From: Holophagae bacterium
Lineage (GTDB): Bacteria; Acidobacteriota; Holophagae; Acanthopleuribacterales; Acanthopleuribacteraceae
Direction of reading: 5' to 3'
DNA: 64,000 nucleotides
Assembly (NCBI GenBank): GCA_029263455.1
Contig: JAJCXM010000023.1
Coordinates: 57,997 to 121,996, forward strand
Of this stretch, positions 60,859 to 64,000 are shown piece after piece. The position numbers were made by a program, and so were the translations under genes. The notes below the pieces were generated by a model. That model saw only the letters and a list, made by a program, of their open reading frames with translations, was not told where the DNA came from and did no database searches. Within the stretch, counting starts at the first letter, position 1. Each line of letters starts with the position of its first letter.

Positions 60859-61479
60859 TCAATGTGACTCTTCCAGGCTAACGATGGTGCGGCGAAATGC
60901 TTCGATGGCGCACATGCGAAGCATCCAAGAATTAATGTTATTGGTTTTGGGCTCAGCGCCAGCTAATGCCAGATGAGTGACGTTAGAAGCAACGGACAAA
61001 TCAGCGATGGAGGGGTTATCGCCACCTAAGAACGGCTGCGCTTTTAGTCCTTCTTCCAGGATAGGTGCCAATTCCAGCAGTCGCGTTTGGCCTCGTTCGA
61101 TGGCGAGTTTATCGCCTTTGTCACCCATGAACACTTTATTGAAGACCACGTCGATCACCGCTGGTCCTAAGCGGGTTTGATTCCAGTCTAGCCATTGTTC
61201 AATTTGCGCGCGCTTAGCCAGTTCTGATGGGTACCATTCGTTCAGTGCGTATTTGAGACAGAGGTAGCGCATGATGGCATTTGATTCGTGGATCTTGGTG
61301 ACGCTATCAATGAGGGTGGGAACCTGGTGGTTGGGATTGATGGCAAGGTAACTGGGACTGTGGTGCTCGCCGGTCTCTAGAGACACGCGTTTGGCTTCAT
61401 ATTCAATGGTATTGGCGTCGAGCAAGGCAACAACACGACGTGCATGTTGAGAGAGTGGGTGGACATAGAGTTGAATCAT
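60859..61479 (-). CDS. Glutathione S-transferase family protein (theta-like)
   Basis: This 206-residue cytosolic GST has an N-terminal thioredoxin-like domain (YVHPLSQHARRVVALLDANT; NPNHQVPTLID; ESNAIMRYLC) with a likely catalytic serine near SQHARR. The C-terminal helical domain contains FLGGDNPSIADLSVASNVTH. Theta-like GSTs detoxify electrophiles or act as dehalogenases; substrate not predictable. It lies at the boundary of the accessory region. Confidence 0.9.
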   Translation of the reverse strand: MIQLYVHPLSQHARRVVALLDANTIEYEAKRVSLETGEHHSPSYLAINPNHQVPTLIDSVTKIHESNAIMRYLCLKYALNEWYPSELAKRAQIEQWLDWNQTRLGPAVIDVVFNKVFMGDKGDKLAIERGQTRLLELAPILEEGLKAQPFLGGDNPSIADLSVASNVTHLALAGAEPKTNNINSWMLRMCAIEAFRRTIVSLEESH

Positions 61480-61638
61480 AAGAGCTCCTTCGTGGATTCG
61501 AACCTATCGGTCAATCAAAATAACACCGGCTCGTGACAGCCTCCTGTCAGGAGTCTCAACCCTTGAGGTAGGAAAAGGGATACGCCCGCCTGATGATTCC
61601 TCGATCACGAATTTGATAGGTTAAGTGGTTTCAACTAC

Positions 61639-62415
61639 ATGAAAGGCCGATTCCAACTACCCGACCAAGCCAAGTTCAACCGACCCGATCCGATGAGGGA
61701 CTGGAACTGGCTGCAGCCTCATACAATTAACCTCTTTGAGTATGTGGGCAACGATCCTATCGACAAATGGGATCCGACAGGGTTCTCAAAAAAAACGGTC
61801 GAAAAGATATTGAAGGCCATCGACAATAAACTAAATGTAGCATACGAAAAATCAGGTGACGAGAATGGTTGGGAAATGGAATTCGGCATATATCAAAAAA
61901 GAAATGGGAAAATTAAAGGAACGAGGGTTAAAGCATCTCCAGAACGCACAGGCGGGACCTCTTCAATAGATACCCCTGCCAAAGCCCAATTTAAGGGAAT
62001 GGGCCATACTCATCACCAAGATCTTGATGGAAGTAGAAACAATCCTCCGAGCACCACGGACGTAGTCGCAGGAGCCGTGATGGACAAAGAGAATGTCCAT
62101 ATAACTCAGACCGATGATGTAAGGTATGTCGTGGAATCGAACGATCCCGGAAAGGCAAAAGAGTTCCTTGCAACTTTGGGAGGAACAGAAGAAGACATGG
62201 CTTCTAAGATTTGGGATTTGGCGAATTCTTATGCACAAGAGTTTCAGAATGAGAATCCAAACGCAACCCGCCGCGAGGTACACGAATATGCGATCACGAA
62301 ATTGGCAAGTCAGCTCGGGGCGTCTGTTTACAAAACATCCATGGGTGAGGATCAAACGATCGTACAACAGATAACGATAAAAAAAGACGCTCCAAAAGAA
62401 ATAGAGGGGGATTAG
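61639..62415 (+). CDS. 5'-truncated RHS C-terminal tip with JAMM-like candidate toxin domain
   Basis: The first 48 residues match the conserved end of the RHS core (GRFQLP, then KFNRPDPMRDWNWLQPHTIN, then YVGNDPIDKWDPTG), where the toxin is joined. In-frame homology continues upstream to about 61624 (GFNY) and stops at an upstream in-frame stop at 61594, so the large RHS shell has been lost. The remaining 210 residues contain H123-T-H125 and S138-T-T-D141 plus a possible Glu81 (MEFGIYQ). This pattern resembles JAB/MPN (DUF4329-type) metallopeptidase toxins, although the spacing between His125 and Ser138 is long. AT-rich composition sets this region apart. It is probably an orphan toxin module or remnant. 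Confidence 0.7.
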   Translation: MKGRFQLPDQAKFNRPDPMRDWNWLQPHTINLFEYVGNDPIDKWDPTGFSKKTVEKILKAIDNKLNVAYEKSGDENGWEMEFGIYQKRNGKIKGTRVKASPERTGGTSSIDTPAKAQFKGMGHTHHQDLDGSRNNPPSTTDVVAGAVMDKENVHITQTDDVRYVVESNDPGKAKEFLATLGGTEEDMASKIWDLANSYAQEFQNENPNATRREVHEYAITKLASQLGASVYKTSMGEDQTIVQQITIKKDAPKEIEGD

Positions 62416-62418
62416 TTA

Positions 62419-63096
62419 ATGAATTTCCTAATGCTCATGCTGTCGAGCGTTCCCGGGCTTAAAGAAGCAAATAGTATTGATATTGTTTCGTCTGTCGTAG
62501 GATTGCCCCTAAGAGATGCAATAACGCATCTTGGCTTAAAGGGTGATTACTGGTTGGGAGGCGGTGCGGGGGATCATATTCTTCAGTACTGTGTCATGTC
62601 TGACGAAAATTCCAACAGTTTCTATCTCTGGGTTGATGTATCCAGAACTCCACTTCCTAACCGTTTTCTTGACAAAGAGCGTGATCGAACCCTCGAACGG
62701 ATATTCGAGTCAATTCAGAACTCAAAGGTAACATACGTGTCAGTAATCAATACTACTGACTATTTGCCATCGTCAGGCAATTGCAAAGTTCCGCCGCTAA
62801 TTCAATTTTCCGGCCGTATGGTGAGTGAAGTTTTGAGTAGCGTCGGCATTGAGGATGAGCGAATGGTCGTTGTATACAATATATTCGTCAATCGATATGT
62901 CTTGCGTGTTGCTGCGAAAAGCGGCGATGTGTACGAACTGCAGGTCAATCCCACAATTGATCTAAAGGCGAAAGCTAATCGCAAGGTAAAGCCCAAGCAT
63001 TTGATGAACAAGACGGTTCTTTTGTTAAGAGTTTATTCAGGAATCCATTCTCGCCTAAAAGGCCAGCTGCCGGCTCTTGATGGGAGCAGGCGTTGA
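62419..63096 (+). CDS. Probable immunity protein for the RHS tip
   Basis: This 225-residue protein is not recognised. It begins 3 nt after the toxin stop, in the position of an immunity gene, and shares its AT-rich composition. The first 17 residues (NFLMLMLSSVPGL) are hydrophobic and may be a weak signal. It has two similar halves: each half has a phrase ending SV(I/V)G or SSVGI (VSSVVGLPLRDAI; VLSSVGIEDERMVV), suggesting an internal duplication. The ribosome site is GAGGGGGATT inside the toxin tail. Confidence 0.55.
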   Translation: MNFLMLMLSSVPGLKEANSIDIVSSVVGLPLRDAITHLGLKGDYWLGGGAGDHILQYCVMSDENSNSFYLWVDVSRTPLPNRFLDKERDRTLERIFESIQNSKVTYVSVINTTDYLPSSGNCKVPPLIQFSGRMVSEVLSSVGIEDERMVVVYNIFVNRYVLRVAAKSGDVYELQVNPTIDLKAKANRKVKPKHLMNKTVLLLRVYSGIHSRLKGQLPALDGSRR

Positions 63097-63185
63097 AGTG
63101 AAAAGTCGTTGGTAGGACACGCTTAAATGTTTAGCAATGAGTAATCTGCGTGGTATAGAACAAGTCAAAATCGAGGGGGATTGGT

Positions 63186-63530
63186 ATGAAGACAACACTT
63201 ATTCTGGCTATTTGTGGTGTCAATCTATTGGCTCTGAATATTCCAGGTACTTATAGTGGCCCTTATGAAGTCAGGATCAACTTTGACAGGGAACCAAAGT
63301 TCGGTCAAGAATCCATGAATGCCAGCTGCGGTGCTGATTTTGTCTTTGACCTCAGCAGCCAGGACGACCTCGCGTTCACATTCTCGACGAATGGAAAGAG
63401 CGATGAGGACGAAGCAGTTGTAATTGAAATCATAAGAGCTTCTGAATACGGCTGTGGCTATACATCATCGTTCTGTCTACCATTGGAGGTAGCATTTTTG
63501 TTGCAACCACCACTTTGGTACGCCGTTTGA
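63186..63530 (+). CDS. Secreted protein remnant, 3' end replaced by IS256-family sequence
   Basis: The frame starts with a signal peptide (TLILAICGVNLLAL) and a short beta-like domain with cysteines (NASCGADFVFDLSS; SEYGCGYTSSFC). The last 15-16 residues (from about 63485) are encoded by the antisense strand of a transposase, so the natural 3' end is gone. The ribosome site GAGGGGGATTGGT is almost identical to that of the immunity gene. It could be a second effector-linked gene. Confidence 0.45.
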   Translation: MKTTLILAICGVNLLALNIPGTYSGPYEVRINFDREPKFGQESMNASCGADFVFDLSSQDDLAFTFSTNGKSDEDEAVVIEIIRASEYGCGYTSSFCLPLEVAFLLQPPLWYAV

Positions 63531-63999
63531 TTTGTCGATTCGTATTTTCAAGCGCATTGGTGGTGCGCATGCGCTTTCGATGACTGGGAGGCAGATTAAA
63601 GACCGTCAGGCCCTGAGGAATGTTTTCCTCCATCCAGTCTGCGAGGGCAGGCGCCGTTTCTCGATAAGAAGAAACAGCTAAAGCGAGGCGTTGACATGCT
63701 TTGTCCTTATCAGGGGCGTTGAAGACATCACGTAGTGTTTGAGCGACTTCAGCCCGCATATGGAGCATGGGAACATAATGACCCGCGTTTTGTTCGAGGT
63801 GGAACTGGCATCGTTGCCACGGTGTGTTGATGAATCGGGTATTTAGAGCAGATGCGAGTCCTTTGTGATCATCGCTGGTGATAAACTGAACACCATGCAG
63901 CCCACGATCCTGAAGGCTCTTAAGGAAATTCCGCCAATGGACTTCGGCTTCGCTTAGAGAAACACTAACACCAAGAATCGTCCGTTTACCGTCAGCGCG
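63430..63999 (-). pseudogene. IS256-family (mutator-type) transposase, truncated at both window edge and C-terminus
   Basis: Read on the minus strand from the window edge, the frame gives DGKRTILGVSVSLSEAEVHW, FITSDDHKGL (catalytic Asp), CQFHLEQN, then WMEENIPQGLTVFNLPPSH and the catalytic-Glu region TTNALENTNRQIKRRTKVV. After RTKVV the sequence is unlike IS256 transposases (about 25 residues of read-through to a stop at 63430), so the normal C-terminal 20-30 residues and the IS end are missing. Homology ends near 63505. The transposase is therefore probably inactive. Confidence 0.8.
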
Positions 64000-64000
64000 G
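63505..64000 (-). mobile_element. Remnant of an IS256-family insertion sequence
   Basis: This is the right-hand part of an IS256-family element as defined by the transposase frame; it continues past the window. No terminal inverted repeat or target-site duplication is visible at the internal boundary near 63505, as expected for a deleted or recombined end. Confidence 0.7.

Noticed and set aside
1..64000. CRISPR array, prophage or plasmid origin
   Set aside because: No regularly spaced repeats, no phage structural or integrase genes and no replication-initiator gene were seen.

Overview
The window looks like chromosomal DNA of a free-living Gram-negative (diderm), respiring bacterium. It carries lolA, an lptE-like lipoprotein gene, lgt, lspA and outer-membrane barrels, which imply an outer membrane. 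An alternative complex III (act) operon, a multihaem porin-cytochrome cluster, a Pkn-type Ser/Thr kinase, a PP2C phosphatase and many secreted six-bladed propeller or repeat proteins together resemble Acidobacteriota (Holophagae/Acanthopleuribacter-like) or a neighbouring phylum. That placement is an inference from gene content, not a phylogeny. No rRNA, tRNA or CRISPR array was seen.

Layout: 0-4 kb holds the end of a class IV aminotransferase, a dicarboxylate/amino-acid symporter with a duplicated N-terminal segment, and glmS. 4.2-11.6 kb is a complete actABCDEF operon, with no terminal oxidase beside it. 12.4-19.5 kb is the most interesting block: a well-formed promoter and a potentially structured leader, then a secreted decahaem OmcA/MtrC-family cytochrome, a decahaem MtrA/DmsE-family cytochrome, an MtrB-like barrel, a small monohaem cytochrome with no methionine in its mature part, and an inner-membrane NapC-like heptahaem protein whose first haem site is CX3CH. 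Together these form a plausible route from the quinone pool across both membranes. The act and porin-cytochrome blocks encode 34 haem-binding motifs in about 15 kb.

19.6-33.4 kb is mostly housekeeping: PP2C phosphatase, pseudopilin, ComEA-like protein, queC-queE-lolA, lptE-holA, a five-gene DUF1292-lspA-lgt-rluD-terB-like operon, a TsaC/Sua5-like gene, and polA. 33.4-50.4 kb holds envelope and signalling genes: two tandem secreted paralogues, a small barrel, a large Ser/Thr kinase, a thioester alpha-2-macroglobulin, a GH113-like hydrolase, a beta-hydroxyacid dehydrogenase and an ankyrin-DUF3592 membrane protein. 50.4-61.5 kb holds radC, an ECF sigma/anti-sigma operon, DM13 and DUF1579 secreted proteins, a four-gene membrane operon (desaturase-like, unknown, HTTM-DCC fusion, zinc-ribbon rhomboid), a second propeller and a GST.

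61.6-64 kb is accessory DNA: the 3' tip of an RHS gene with a JAMM-like candidate toxin domain, a likely immunity gene, a secreted-protein remnant, and an IS256-family transposase whose C-terminus is lost at the junction.
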